DNA of 64,000 nt from Arthrobacter sp. NicSoilC5 (GTDB taxonomy: Bacteria > Actinomycetota > Actinomycetes > Actinomycetales > Micrococcaceae). The first letter of the stretch is position 1. Each line of letters begins with the position of its first letter. The stretch lies in assembly GCF_019977395.1 (NCBI RefSeq), contig NZ_AP024660.1, positions 2,728,001 through 2,792,000 on the forward strand, in the 5' to 3' direction. Shown one piece after another: positions 45,319-55,101 of this stretch. A model generated the notes under the pieces. It searched no databases and was not told the DNA's origin. It was given only the letters and a program-made list of their open reading frames with translations. The position numbers and the translations under genes were made by a program.

Positions 45319-46029
45319 GTGAACCTGTCAGACAGCCGGACAGCAGGACAGCCTGCATCGTTCCGCCCCCTTGCCCGGCTGAGCGCTGCCGAGGCGGTGT
45401 TCAACGCCATCCGCCAGGACATCGAATCGGGCGGCATCCCGGTGGGGAGCAAACTCAGCTCGGAAGCCACCCTCTCGCAGCAGTACGGAGTAAGCCGCTC
45501 GGTAATCCGGGAAGCCCTCCGCTCCTGCACCGCCCTGGGCCTGACGGTCACGCGGACCGGCAAGGGCACCTTTGTCATTGCCAGCAAGGTGGCCAACGAC
45601 CTCACGTTGGGCCAGTACTCCGCCCGCGACCTTACCGAAGCCCGCCCCCACATCGAAATTCCCGCCGCCGGACTGGCCGCAGAGCGTCGAACGGAGGAGG
45701 AACTGGACACCCTCCGCCACATCATGGGTGCTATGGCCACCGAAACGGATCCGGAATCCTGGGTAGCCCTGGACTCCACCTTCCACGCCACCATCGCCCG
45801 CGCCAGCGGCAACAAAGTGTTCGCAAGCGTCGTGGCTGACATCCGGGACGCGCTGGCGCATCAATCCGAGACCCTGAACATGGTGGCAGACCGCCAACAT
45901 GCTTCCGATATTGAGCACCAGCAGATCCTTGCCGCCATCGAGACAGGCTCCGCGGAAGAGGCCCGCGCCGCCATGGCCCACCACCTGGAGGCCGTGGGCG
46001 TGGCCCTGGACTCCATCCTCAACAGCTAG
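45319..46029 (+). CDS. GntR/FadR-family regulator of asparagine catabolism
   Basis: The 236-residue protein has a GntR winged helix (about 22-95, with GSKLSSEATLSQQYGVSRSV and IREALRSCTALGLTVTRTGKGTFV) and a C-terminal FCD sensor domain (about 105-230) with the metal/ligand residues in DSTFHATIARASGN and HQQILAAIE. Position at the head of an asparaginase-aspartase-permease run suggests that it senses asparagine or aspartate and controls them. That is inference. Confidence 0.9.
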   Translation: MNLSDSRTAGQPASFRPLARLSAAEAVFNAIRQDIESGGIPVGSKLSSEATLSQQYGVSRSVIREALRSCTALGLTVTRTGKGTFVIASKVANDLTLGQYSARDLTEARPHIEIPAAGLAAERRTEEELDTLRHIMGAMATETDPESWVALDSTFHATIARASGNKVFASVVADIRDALAHQSETLNMVADRQHASDIEHQQILAAIETGSAEEARAAMAHHLEAVGVALDSILNS

Positions 46030-46059
46030 CAAGATCCAACCAACCCTCCCAAGGACCCC

Positions 46060-47106
46060 ATGCCATCCCCCGTGTTTTCTGCTGCCCACACTGCTGCCCC
46101 GGCCGGGCTGTCCCTGCCGCAGCACACCCCACTGGTCGCCGCCGTCCGTGACGGCCTCGTGGAAAGTGTCCACTACGGCTCCGCGCTTGCCCTCGCGGCG
46201 GACGGCACAGTGGCGGCATCGGCAGGGGACCCCCTGGCACCGTTCTACCCCCGGTCAGCGCTCAAACCCCTCCAGGCAGTGGCCATGGTCCGCGCCTGCC
46301 TTGAGCTTCCCGCCGACCTCCTGGCACTGGCCGCGGCAAGCCATTCAGGTGCGGCAGAACACCGCGACGGCGCGCTGCGCATCCTCGAAGTGCACGGACT
46401 TGCCCCCACGGACCTGGAAAACAGCACCGACCTGCCCTACGGCACGGTCGAACGGGAAGACTGGCTCCGCACCGGCGGCAGCGCTACCCGGATCACCCAG
46501 AACTGCTCCGGAAAGCACGCTGCCATGGTGGCCACCTGCCTGATCAACGGGTGGCCCGTCCAGGGCTACCTCGATGCCTCCCATCCGCTGCAGCAGCTGG
46601 TGGCCCGGACCGTCACCGACCTCACCGGCGAGGAGCCGGCCGCCGTCAGCACCGACGGCTGCGGCACTCCCTTGTTCGCCCTCACGCTGCGCGGCATGGC
46701 CCGCGCCTTCGGCCGGATCGCCCAGGCTGCAGCGGACGACGACGGCAGCCCGGAAGCCGCCGTCGGGCTCGCCATGCAGCAGCACCCCGGGATGGTGGCC
46801 GGGGACGGCCGCGACGTCACCGCACTGATGCGCCTGCTTCCCGGGGCCGTGGCCAAGGACGGCTTTGAAGGCGTGCAGCTGGTGGGCCTGCCCGACGGCA
46901 GTGCCGTGGCCGTCAAGATTTCCGACGGCGGCGACCGCGCCCGGATGCCCGCCACCGTCCGCCTGCTGGAGGCGCTGGGCGTGGAGACGGAGCCGCTTGC
47001 CGGCATCGCCACGGCCCCGGTGCTGGGCGGCGGCCACGAGGTGGGCCGGCTGCTGGCCACCGACTTCCTGAATCACTTGTCCGCACCCGTCAACGAAGCC
47101 CTGTAA
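46060..47106 (+). CDS. L-asparaginase, PF06089 family
   Basis: The 348-residue protein belongs to the thermolabile asparaginase family (Rhizobium etli type), distinct from E. coli AnsA/AnsB. It hydrolyses asparagine to aspartate and ammonia. Family blocks: RSALKPLQAVAMV (the Ser-x-x-Lys pair, about 66-78), AAASHSGAAEHRDGALRILE, NCSGKHAAMV and STDGCGTPLFAL, with the conserved cysteine and serine residues. AAGGA precedes the ATG. The aspartase gene follows after 7 bases. Confidence 0.93.
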   Translation: MPSPVFSAAHTAAPAGLSLPQHTPLVAAVRDGLVESVHYGSALALAADGTVAASAGDPLAPFYPRSALKPLQAVAMVRACLELPADLLALAAASHSGAAEHRDGALRILEVHGLAPTDLENSTDLPYGTVEREDWLRTGGSATRITQNCSGKHAAMVATCLINGWPVQGYLDASHPLQQLVARTVTDLTGEEPAAVSTDGCGTPLFALTLRGMARAFGRIAQAAADDDGSPEAAVGLAMQQHPGMVAGDGRDVTALMRLLPGAVAKDGFEGVQLVGLPDGSAVAVKISDGGDRARMPATVRLLEALGVETEPLAGIATAPVLGGGHEVGRLLATDFLNHLSAPVNEAL

Positions 47107-47113
47107 GGACACC

Positions 47114-48535
47114 ATGACAACCATCGAAACCGCCGCACCCGCACAGGTCCGGTCCGAGCACGACCTCCTCGGCGACCGGGACGTGCCCGTGCACGCCTAC
47201 TGGGGCGTGCACACGCTCCGCGCCGTGGAGAACTTTCCCATCACCGGCCAGAAGCTGTCCTCCAACATGCACCTGGTCCGCGGGCTTGCCGCCGTGAAAC
47301 TGGCCGCCGCCCGCACCAACCGCGAGCTCGGCCTGCTGGACGCCGAACGCGCCGACGCCATCGAGCAGGCATGCCAGGACGTCATGGCCGGCCGCCTGGC
47401 CGACCAGTTCGTGGTGGACGTCGTCCAGGGCGGTGCCGGGACGTCGTCGAACATGAACGCCAACGAGGTCATCGCCAACCGGGCCCTGGAAATCCTGGGA
47501 CACCCCAAGGGCGACTACGCGCGGCTGCACCCCAACGACCACGTCAACCTCAGCCAGTCCACCAACGACGTGTACCCCACGGCCGTGAAGCTGGGCACCA
47601 TCTTCGCCGCCCGGGAACTGCTGGCAGCCCTCGAAGAACTCGAGGATGCCTGCGCTGCCAAGGCACTGGAATTCCGCACCGTAGTGAAGATGGGCCGCAC
47701 CCAGCTCCAGGACGCCGTGCCCATGACCCTGGGCCAGGAGTTCGGCAGCTACGCCGTGACCATCGGCGAGGACCGGCTGCGCCTGGCGGAGGCCGAGCTG
47801 CTGATCCACGAGATCAACCTCGGCGCCACCGCCATCGGCACCGGCCTGAACGCCCCTGCCGGCTACGCCGCAACAGCCTGCCGGCACCTGGCGGAGATCA
47901 CCGGGCTGCCCCTGGTGACCGCCGTGGACCTCATCGAAGCCACCCAGGACGTGGGCGCCTTCGTGCACCTGTCCGGCGTGCTCAAGCGCGTTGCCGTGAA
48001 GCTGTCCAAGATCTGCAACGACCTGCGCCTGCTCTCCTCCGGCCCGCGTGCCGGCTTCGGTGAAATCAACCTGCCGGCCGTGCAGTCCGGCTCCTCCATC
48101 ATGCCCGGCAAGATCAACCCGGTCATCCCGGAGGTGGTCTCGCAGGTGGCCTACGAGGTGATCGGCAACGACGTCACCATCACCATGGCCGCCGAGGCCG
48201 GGCAGCTGCAGCTCAACGCCTTCGAACCGATCATTGTCCACAGCCTCCACAAGAGCATCTCCCACCTCGAGGCAGCCTGCCGCACCCTTACGGCCCGCTG
48301 CATCCGGGGAATCACCGCCAACACCGACCACCTGCGCCGCACCGTGGAGCAGTCCATCGGCCTGGTCACCGCTTTGAACCCCCACCTCGGCTACACCACG
48401 GCCACGGCCATCGCGCAGGAAGCACTTGCCACCGGCAAGGGCGTGGCCGAGCTGGTCCTGGAACACGGGCTCCTCACCGACGCCCAGCTCCAGGAACTCC
48501 TGAGCCCCGAACGCCTGGCAAACCTCAGCAAGTAG
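47114..48535 (+). CDS. aspA: Aspartate ammonia-lyase (aspartase)
   Basis: The 473-residue protein converts aspartate to fumarate and ammonia, the step after asparaginase. The superfamily signature GSSIMPGKINPVIPE (about 324-338) holds the catalytic serine loop. HVNLSQSTNDVYPT (about 143-156) and the substrate-binding GRTQLQDAVPM are also visible. The length is standard. AspA and fumarase are close relatives; the GSSIMPGK version and the neighbours favour aspartase. Confidence 0.95.
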   Translation: MTTIETAAPAQVRSEHDLLGDRDVPVHAYWGVHTLRAVENFPITGQKLSSNMHLVRGLAAVKLAAARTNRELGLLDAERADAIEQACQDVMAGRLADQFVVDVVQGGAGTSSNMNANEVIANRALEILGHPKGDYARLHPNDHVNLSQSTNDVYPTAVKLGTIFAARELLAALEELEDACAAKALEFRTVVKMGRTQLQDAVPMTLGQEFGSYAVTIGEDRLRLAEAELLIHEINLGATAIGTGLNAPAGYAATACRHLAEITGLPLVTAVDLIEATQDVGAFVHLSGVLKRVAVKLSKICNDLRLLSSGPRAGFGEINLPAVQSGSSIMPGKINPVIPEVVSQVAYEVIGNDVTITMAAEAGQLQLNAFEPIIVHSLHKSISHLEAACRTLTARCIRGITANTDHLRRTVEQSIGLVTALNPHLGYTTATAIAQEALATGKGVAELVLEHGLLTDAQLQELLSPERLANLSK

Positions 48536-48565
48536 TCCCCCAACTGCTCCCCGAAGGACACCCCC

Positions 48566-50080
48566 ATGACTAATACTCCCCTTCCAGACCACTTGATTGA
48601 TGGTGGTCACGCGCATGCGTCCGAGACCTCCCTGCACGCGGAGGACAAGGGTTACCACAAGAACCTGAAGCCGCGGCAGATCCAGATGATCGCGATTGGC
48701 GGTGCGATCGGTACCGGCCTGTTCCTGGGCGCCGGCGGCCGGCTCAACGCCGCGGGCCCGTCCCTGGTCATCGCGTACGCGGTGTGCGGGTTCTTCGCGT
48801 TCCTGATCCTGCGCGCGCTGGGCGAACTGGTCCTGCACCGGCCTTCCTCGGGCTCGTTCGTTTCCTACGCCCGTGAATTCTTCGGTGAAAAAGCCGCGTT
48901 CGTCTCCGGCTGGTTCTACTGGATCAACTGGGCCACCACCACCATCGTGGACATCACCGCCGCCGCCCTCTACATGCACTTCTTCGGCAACTACGTCCCC
49001 TGGATGGCCGATGTCCCGCAGTGGGCCTGGGCACTGACCGCCCTCGTCGTGGTCCTGGCCCTGAACCTGGTCTCCGTGAAGGTCTTCGGCGAAATGGAAT
49101 TCTGGTTCGCCCTGATCAAGGTCGCCGCCCTCGTCGCCTTCCTCATCATCGGCACCTACTTCGTCATCTTCGGCACCCCCGTGGACGGCCAGCAGGTCGG
49201 CATCAGCCTCCTGTCCGATAACGGCGGGATCTTCCCCAACGGCCTGCTGCCCATGATCATCCTCATGCAGGGCGTCCTGTTCGCCTACGCCTCCATCGAA
49301 CTCATCGGCACCGCCGCCGGCGAAACCGAGAACCCCGAAAAAATCATGCCCAAGGCCATCAACTCCGTGGTCTTCCGCATCGCCGTGTTCTACGTCGGCT
49401 CCGTGATCCTCCTGGCCCTGCTGCTGCCCTTCACCTCCTACCAAAAAGGCGTCAGCCCCTTCGTGACGTTCTTCGGCTCCATCGGCGTCCAGGGCGTGGA
49501 CGTCATCATGAACCTCGTGGTCCTCACCGCAGCCCTGTCCTCCCTGAACGCCGGGCTCTACTCCACGGGCCGGATCCTGCGTTCCATGTCCGTCAACGGC
49601 TCCGCGCCCAAGTTCGCCTCCCGCATGAACAAGGCAGGCGTCCCGTACGGCGGCATCGCCATCACCGCCGTCGTCTCCCTCCTCGGGGTCCCGCTGAACT
49701 ACCTCGTCCCGGCCGAAGCCTTCGAAATCGTCCTGAACATCGCCTCCGTCGGCATCATCATGACCTGGGCCACCATCGTGCTGTGCCAGATCCAGCTCAA
49801 ACGCTGGGCCGACAAAGGCTGGGTCGAACGCCCCTCCTTCCGGATGTTCGGCGCCCCCTACACCGGCTACCTCTCCCTGCTCTTCCTCGTCGGCGTCCTC
49901 ATCATGGTCTTCATCGACTCACCCCTGACCATGCTCGTCACCGCCATCGCGTCCGTCCTCATGGTCCTCGGCTGGTACGCCTGCCGCCACCGCATCCGCC
50001 AAATCGCCGAAACCCGCGAAGGCTTCACCGGGACGTCCCCGGTGGTGGCCAACGCGGCGGCTGACACCTTCAAGAAGTAA
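48566..50080 (+). CDS. ansP: Amino acid permease, probable asparagine permease
   Basis: The 504-residue protein is an APC-superfamily permease of the AAT group with twelve predicted helices. It begins with [27 protein letters not shown] sequence ([15 protein letters not shown] near 50-64), the family hallmark. [20 protein letters not shown] is the helix 6 region. Substrate is inferred from the operon with asparaginase and aspartase. AAGGA lies before the ATG. A strong hairpin follows. Confidence 0.87.
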   Translation: MTNTPLPDHLIDGGHAHASETSLHAEDKGYHKNLKPRQIQMIAIGGAIGTGLFLGAGGRLNAAGPSLVIAYAVCGFFAFLILRALGELVLHRPSSGSFVSYAREFFGEKAAFVSGWFYWINWATTTIVDITAAALYMHFFGNYVPWMADVPQWAWALTALVVVLALNLVSVKVFGEMEFWFALIKVAALVAFLIIGTYFVIFGTPVDGQQVGISLLSDNGGIFPNGLLPMIILMQGVLFAYASIELIGTAAGETENPEKIMPKAINSVVFRIAVFYVGSVILLALLLPFTSYQKGVSPFVTFFGSIGVQGVDVIMNLVVLTAALSSLNAGLYSTGRILRSMSVNGSAPKFASRMNKAGVPYGGIAITAVVSLLGVPLNYLVPAEAFEIVLNIASVGIIMTWATIVLCQIQLKRWADKGWVERPSFRMFGAPYTGYLSLLFLVGVLIMVFIDSPLTMLVTAIASVLMVLGWYACRHRIRQIAETREGFTGTSPVVANAAADTFKK

Positions 50081-50093
50081 CTGCCTTAAACGT

Positions 50094-50145
50094 CCGACGG
50101 CGGCACCTGGGTTCTGGAAGTCCGGAACCCAAGTGCCGCCGTCGG
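50094..50145. terminator. Bidirectional terminator between ansP and ggt
   Basis: The arms CCGACGGCGGCAC (50094-50106) and GTGCCGCCGTCGG (50133-50145) are perfect complements, with more pairing inside (TGGGTTC / GGAACCCA). It separates two convergent genes. Confidence 0.88.
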
Positions 50146-50167
50146 GGTTTAAAGGTGGCTCACCCCG

Positions 50168-52000
50168 TCACTTGGACGGCTTGACCACCATGGCTGATCC
50201 GCCGCCGCGCCTGACCGGCTCGGCTGCGGCCAGGGTCCGTCCGTCGTCGAGGAACTCGATGGCGGTGGCGGCCCCGATCTCCGAGGCGGACGTGAACGAG
50301 TCACCCGACGGCGTCAGGATGTGGCCGAACCGGGACGTCAGGGCCGGGCCGTACTTGTCGATGAACGCCGGCTCTGCGGTTACCTTCTCGGTGTTCCGCT
50401 GGGAAGCCCGGGGGGCCGCAATGGCATCCGGGATGCTCATGCCCAGGTCAATGCGGTTGACGATGGTCTGCAGGACCGTGGTGATGATGGTGGAGCCGCC
50501 CGGGGAGCCCAGTGCCAGGAACGGCTTGCCGTCCTCGAGCAGGATGGTGGGCGACATGGACGACCGCGGCCGCTTGCCCGGCTCAATCCGGTTGGGGTCC
50601 TCGGCGCTGTAAACCGTGGAGAAGTCGGTGAGCTCGTTGTTGAGCAGGAACCCGCGGCCGGGAACAACCATGCCGGAGCCGCCGGTCTGTTCAATGGTCA
50701 GCGTGTACTCCACCACGTTGCCCCACTTGTCCGAGACGGTCATGTTGGTGGTGGAGATGTTCTCTGTGTCCTTCTCATCGGCGAGCGCGGCCGGTTCCGC
50801 CGGGCAGCTTCCGTCGTAGGAGGTGACGTTGCCGGGCTTCACGGGTTTGGGTGCCGCATGGTTGGGGTCAAGCTCGCAGGCGCGTTCCTTGCCGAAGACG
50901 GGATCGGTCAGCGCTTCGGTGGGCACGTCCACGAAGGCGGGGTCACCCACATATTTTCCCCTGTCCGCGAAGGCCAGGGCGCTGGCCTCCAGATAGTGGT
51001 GCAGCACGGCCGGCTGGTCATTCTTCAGTGCCGGCAGGTCGAACACGTCCAGGATGTTCAGCGACTCCCCCACCGTGGTGCCGCCACTGCTTGAAGGTGC
51101 CATGCCGTAAACGTCATAGCCGCGGTAGTTCACGTGCGTCGGGTCCTGGTCCAGGGCCTCGTAGCCGGCCAGGTCATCGGTGGTCATGGAACCCACGGGG
51201 ACGGGGAGCTTGGTGTCCGGGGACTTGGGCGGGTTCTGGACCGTCTTGGCGATTTCCTCCGCGAGCGGGCCGGTGTAGAACGCGCCCATGCCCTTGCGGG
51301 CCAGCAGGCGGTAGGTGTCCGCGAGGTCGTGGTTCTGGAAGACCGAGCCCACTTCGGGCAGCTTGCCGCCCTGCAGGTACAGGTCCTTGGTGGAGGTGAA
51401 GGCCTCGAACCTCGCCTGGTTGTCTGCGGTCTGGCTGCGGAACGTCTCATCCACCACGAACCCGCGGTCTGCCACCTTGATGGCAGGTTTCAGTGCGTCC
51501 CCCAGGCTGATGCTGCCCCAGCGTTCCAGTGCCCGCTCCCAGGTGGCGGGCGTACCGGGAACGCCCACGGAGACGCCACTGGTGACGAGCTCCGGGGTGA
51601 ACCGGTACGGCTTGCCGGTGGCGGGATCGATGAAGGCATCCTGCTTGATTCCTGCCGGCGCCGTTTCCCGGCCGTCGATGGTGCTGACCTTTCCGGACTT
51701 GGCGTCGTAGTAGACGAAATAGCCGCCACCACCGATCCCGGCGCTGTACGGCTCGGTGACTCCAAGCGTGGCTGCCGCGGCAACGGCCGCATCCACCGCG
51801 TTCCCGCCCTTGCGGAGGACCTCGATGGCTGCCGCTGATGCTTCCGGGTCCACCGTACTGACCGCGCCGCCGTAGCCGGTGGCCGTGGGGTCCTTGTCTG
51901 TCTGCCGCGGATCGGCCGAAGCGGGGCTGATGGCCCCCGTGGTGACGCTCATCGCCAGCGCCGCAGTAACAGCTGCGAGCCGGCGTCCCAGATGTGGCAT
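50168..52000 (-). CDS. ggt: Gamma-glutamyltransferase
   Basis: The 610-residue protein has a signal peptide (about 1-30) and the full Ggt fold. Like other members it should self-cleave before Thr417 (TTNMTVSDKWGNVVEYT), which becomes the nucleophile. The usual TTH is TTN here, a substitution to note. The oxyanion and substrate loops appear in SSMSPTILLEDGKPFLALGS and GSPGGSTII. It hydrolyses glutathione or other gamma-glutamyl compounds outside the membrane. It diverges from ldh. Confidence 0.94.
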   Translation of the reverse strand: MPHLGRRLAAVTAALAMSVTTGAISPASADPRQTDKDPTATGYGGAVSTVDPEASAAAIEVLRKGGNAVDAAVAAAATLGVTEPYSAGIGGGGYFVYYDAKSGKVSTIDGRETAPAGIKQDAFIDPATGKPYRFTPELVTSGVSVGVPGTPATWERALERWGSISLGDALKPAIKVADRGFVVDETFRSQTADNQARFEAFTSTKDLYLQGGKLPEVGSVFQNHDLADTYRLLARKGMGAFYTGPLAEEIAKTVQNPPKSPDTKLPVPVGSMTTDDLAGYEALDQDPTHVNYRGYDVYGMAPSSSGGTTVGESLNILDVFDLPALKNDQPAVLHHYLEASALAFADRGKYVGDPAFVDVPTEALTDPVFGKERACELDPNHAAPKPVKPGNVTSYDGSCPAEPAALADEKDTENISTTNMTVSDKWGNVVEYTLTIEQTGGSGMVVPGRGFLLNNELTDFSTVYSAEDPNRIEPGKRPRSSMSPTILLEDGKPFLALGSPGGSTIITTVLQTIVNRIDLGMSIPDAIAAPRASQRNTEKVTAEPAFIDKYGPALTSRFGHILTPSGDSFTSASEIGAATAIEFLDDGRTLAAAEPVRRGGGSAMVVKPSK

Positions 52001-52088
52001 GGTGGCTCCTAAAGGGGATGTTGAGTGATGTGGGCCACGCTACTCTTCGGGTAGGACACACTCAACGACTCCGGGAAGGAAGGGCATC

Positions 52089-53036
52089 ATGCCAGGATCC
52101 AAACTCGCGGTGGTGGGCGCCGGCAGCGTCGGCACTTCGCTGGCATACGCGGCACTGATCCGTGGTTCGGCCAGCAGCATCGCCTTGTTCGATGTCAACG
52201 CGCCCAAGGCGGAGGCGGAAGCCCTGGACCTTGCCCATGGCAGCCAGTTCGCTGCGGCGTCGGCCACGGTTGCGGGCGGCGGGGATACCGCTGTCACGGA
52301 AGGCGCCGACGTCGTGGTCATCACGGCCGGCGCCAAGCAGAACCCGGGCCAGAGCCGGCTGGACCTGGCCGGCACCAATGTGCGGATCCTGGAACAGCTG
52401 ATGCCGCCGCTGCTTGAGCGGGCACCGGACGCCGTCTATGTCCTGGTGACCAACCCGTGCGACGTCCTGACGGTGGCGGCCCAGCGTATTTCCGGACTGC
52501 CCCCGCAACGGATCTTCTCCTCCGGCACCGTTCTGGACACGTCCCGGCTGCGCTGGCTGCTGGCCCGCCGGGCAGGGGTTTCCGTCTCCAGCGTCCACGC
52601 AAGCATGGTGGGCGAGCACGGCGACACCGAATTCCCGCTCTGGTCCGGCGCCACTATTGGCCCGGTGCCGATCCGCGAGTGGACAGAAGGCGGCGAGCGG
52701 ATCTTCACGCCCGAATACCTCGCCGGCACTGCCACGGAAGTGGTGCAGGCCGCCTACAAGGTCATCGCCGGCAAGGGCGCCACAAACTACGCCATCGGCC
52801 TGTCCGGCGCCCGCATCGTGGAGGCGCTCCTGCGCGACGACAATGCCGTCCTGCCGGTTTCCACCGTCCTGTCGGGGCTTCACGGTATCTCCGGGGTGGC
52901 CCTGTCCCTGCCCAGCGTGGTGGGCCGCGGCGGCGTGCACCGCGTCCTGGAAACGCCCATGGACGACGGCGAACTGGCGGCACTGCGGCACTCCGCGGAC
53001 ACCCTGCGCCACACCATGGACGCGCTGGGCCTCTGA
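52089..53036 (+). CDS. ldh: L-lactate dehydrogenase
   Basis: The 315-residue protein interconverts pyruvate and L-lactate with NADH. The Rossmann start is VVGAGSVGTSLAYAAL (about 8-23). The active loop AGAKQNPGQSRLDL has the substrate Gln (the LDH-specific residue, where malate dehydrogenases have Arg). The catalytic histidine is in GEHGDTEFPLWS, and VTNPCDVLT is also typical. An AAGGAAGGG ribosome site precedes the ATG. Confidence 0.95.
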   Translation: MPGSKLAVVGAGSVGTSLAYAALIRGSASSIALFDVNAPKAEAEALDLAHGSQFAAASATVAGGGDTAVTEGADVVVITAGAKQNPGQSRLDLAGTNVRILEQLMPPLLERAPDAVYVLVTNPCDVLTVAAQRISGLPPQRIFSSGTVLDTSRLRWLLARRAGVSVSSVHASMVGEHGDTEFPLWSGATIGPVPIREWTEGGERIFTPEYLAGTATEVVQAAYKVIAGKGATNYAIGLSGARIVEALLRDDNAVLPVSTVLSGLHGISGVALSLPSVVGRGGVHRVLETPMDDGELAALRHSADTLRHTMDALGL

Positions 53037-53158
53037 AAGGAAGTCATGCAACGCCGCCGCAACCCTCCCGGGCGACGGGTTCGCATAAGCTCACTTCCAG
53101 GTGCCAAACGCTGACCCGAACACGGCTGGCTCAACGACGAACCAACAGGAGTAGACCC

Positions 53159-54475
53159 ATGACCAACTGGCGGATCAGGGATTTCCATTCGGCTGACCTG
53201 GACGGCATCCTGCACCTGTGGGAGACGCTGAAGGCCAACAACGTCGAGCCCGTCTACGCCCTGTCCGAGGTCCTCGCCTCCTGCGAGAAGGACCACGCCG
53301 TGGTGGCGGTGCTGGGTGAGCAGGTGGTGGGCGCCGCCGTCGGACGTGCCGCCCACGACCAGGGCTGGATCGTGTTCCTGGCCACCCTGCCCGAGTACCG
53401 CGGCCGCGGCATCGGCACCTCACTGTTGGCCGCCGTCGAAAACCGCATGGCCCCGCACGGCCTGAACAAGCTCTCGGCGCTGATGCCGGAATCCGAAACC
53501 CGGGTAGAGGCCTTCCTGGGCCGCGGCTTCGCACTCAAGAAGAACCTCCGCTACTTCGAACGCACCATCCCGGTCCAGCGCCAGGAGCTGGGCGCCCTCG
53601 GCCAGCTCGGCGGCCGCGTCCTGGCCCGCGACCTGTGGGAAAACGTGGCCGGCATGCGCAAGGAAAAGGAACTGCTCGAACGCCGCCTGGTGCTTCCGCT
53701 CGCCGAGGCGGACCTGGCTGATGAATTCGGCGTGGTGCCGCCGCGCGCCGTCGTCCTGTTCGGCCCGCCCGGCACGGGCAAGACCACCTTCGCCAAGGCC
53801 ATCGCGTCCCGGCTCGAATGGCCGTTCGTGGAAGTGTTCCCCTCCCGGCTGGCCGGCGATCCCCAGGGGCTTGCCGGCGCGCTCCGCGAAACCTTCCTGG
53901 AGATCGCCGAGCTGGAGCACGCCGTGGTGTTCATCGACGAGGTGGAGGAGATCGCCTCCCAGCGTGCCGGGGATCCGCCGTCGCCGCTGCAGGGCGTCAC
54001 CAACGAGCTGCTGAAGATCATCCCCGCGTTCCGCGAACAGCCCGGCAGGCTCCTGGTCTGCGCCACCAACTTCATCCGCGCCCTGGACTCGGCGTTCCTG
54101 CGCCACGGCCGGTTCGACTACGTCATTCCCATTGGGCTGCCGGACCGGCAGGCGCGGGAGGCGATGTGGCAGCGCTTCATCCCCGCGGCCGTGGTGGACG
54201 CCGTTGACGTGGAACTGCTCGTGGAACGCACGGAGGGCTTTTCGCCGGCGGACATTGAGTACGCGGCCCGCAGCGCGTCCCAGCGGGCCCTGGAGAAAGC
54301 AGTGTACGACGACGGCGGGCTGGCCTCGGGAGGCGACGTCTCGGTCCGGGAGGCGGTCCGGAAGGGTCCCTCCACCCAGGACTACCTCGACGCCATCGGG
54401 GATACCCGGACCACCGTAAGCCCCGAGGTGCAGGCCGACTTCCTGGAGGACATCGAAGCCCTGGGACGGGTGTAG
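53159..54475 (+). CDS. GNAT acetyltransferase fused to an AAA+ ATPase
   Basis: The 438-residue protein starts at the ATG with an AGGAG site, although the frame stays open back into ldh. Residues 1-138 form a GNAT domain with the acetyl-CoA loop RGRGIG at 81-86. Residues about 175-400 form an AAA+ ATPase: Walker A GPPGTGKT at 202-209, Walker B VVFIDEVEE at 256-264, sensor region CATNFIRALD at 301-310 and arginine-finger-like RHGRFDY at 315-321. The ATPase part resembles the FtsH/proteasome-type AAA group, but no protease domain follows. The target and partner are unknown. Confidence 0.88.
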   Translation: MTNWRIRDFHSADLDGILHLWETLKANNVEPVYALSEVLASCEKDHAVVAVLGEQVVGAAVGRAAHDQGWIVFLATLPEYRGRGIGTSLLAAVENRMAPHGLNKLSALMPESETRVEAFLGRGFALKKNLRYFERTIPVQRQELGALGQLGGRVLARDLWENVAGMRKEKELLERRLVLPLAEADLADEFGVVPPRAVVLFGPPGTGKTTFAKAIASRLEWPFVEVFPSRLAGDPQGLAGALRETFLEIAELEHAVVFIDEVEEIASQRAGDPPSPLQGVTNELLKIIPAFREQPGRLLVCATNFIRALDSAFLRHGRFDYVIPIGLPDRQAREAMWQRFIPAAVVDAVDVELLVERTEGFSPADIEYAARSASQRALEKAVYDDGGLASGGDVSVREAVRKGPSTQDYLDAIGDTRTTVSPEVQADFLEDIEALGRV

Positions 54476-54552
54476 CCTGCCGGCCTTCCGGCCGGGGCGT
54501 GGGGGACCTTTGCCTCTTTGCCCGGCTGCTGCGCACCGCCAAAGTGGTGCCC

Positions 54553-55101
54553 ATGGCAAAGATCCTGATCCCGTACGGAACCTCGGAGGGCCAGACGGCC
54601 CGCATCGCCGACTACATCTCCGACGTGCTGCAGGCCCACGGCCACCAGGCCGACACACTGGACCTCAAGCACGCAGACCACGACCTCCCGGACGGCTATG
54701 ACGCCGTCATTGTGGGCGCCTCGGTCCATGCCGGAAAACACGAAGGCTACGTGGCCGATTTTGTCCGCAGGAACCTGCCCGCCCTGCAGAACCTGCCGGC
54801 CGCCCTGTTCTCGGTCAGCCTCTCAGCCCATGGCGACCCGGAGGACGCGGAAAAGTACGTCGCGGAATTCGAGGACGGCACCGGCTGGCGGCCGGACAAG
54901 GTGGCGATGTTCGGCGGTGCACTCCTCTACACCCAGTACGGGTTCCTGAAGCGCACGATGATGAAGAAGATCGTCAGCAGCCAGGGCAGCCCGGATACCG
55001 ATACCGGCCGGGACTACATCTATACGGAATGGGACGGCGTCCGCCGGTTCGCGGAGGAGTTCCTGGTCTACATGGAGCGGAATCCGGGTCCGGTGTCGTA
55101 G
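54553..55101 (+). CDS. Flavodoxin-domain protein (HemG-like)
   Basis: The 182-residue protein has the FMN-binding loop PYGTSEGQTARIADYI (about 7-22) and later the VGASVHAGKHE and SLSAHGDPEDAEKY segments. It resembles menaquinone-dependent protoporphyrinogen oxidase (HemG)-like flavodoxins, but the heme role is not proven here. The start at 54553 lacks a strong ribosome site. Its 3' end overlaps the convergent HD gene by 34 bases. Confidence 0.82.
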   Translation: MAKILIPYGTSEGQTARIADYISDVLQAHGHQADTLDLKHADHDLPDGYDAVIVGASVHAGKHEGYVADFVRRNLPALQNLPAALFSVSLSAHGDPEDAEKYVAEFEDGTGWRPDKVAMFGGALLYTQYGFLKRTMMKKIVSSQGSPDTDTGRDYIYTEWDGVRRFAEEFLVYMERNPGPVS

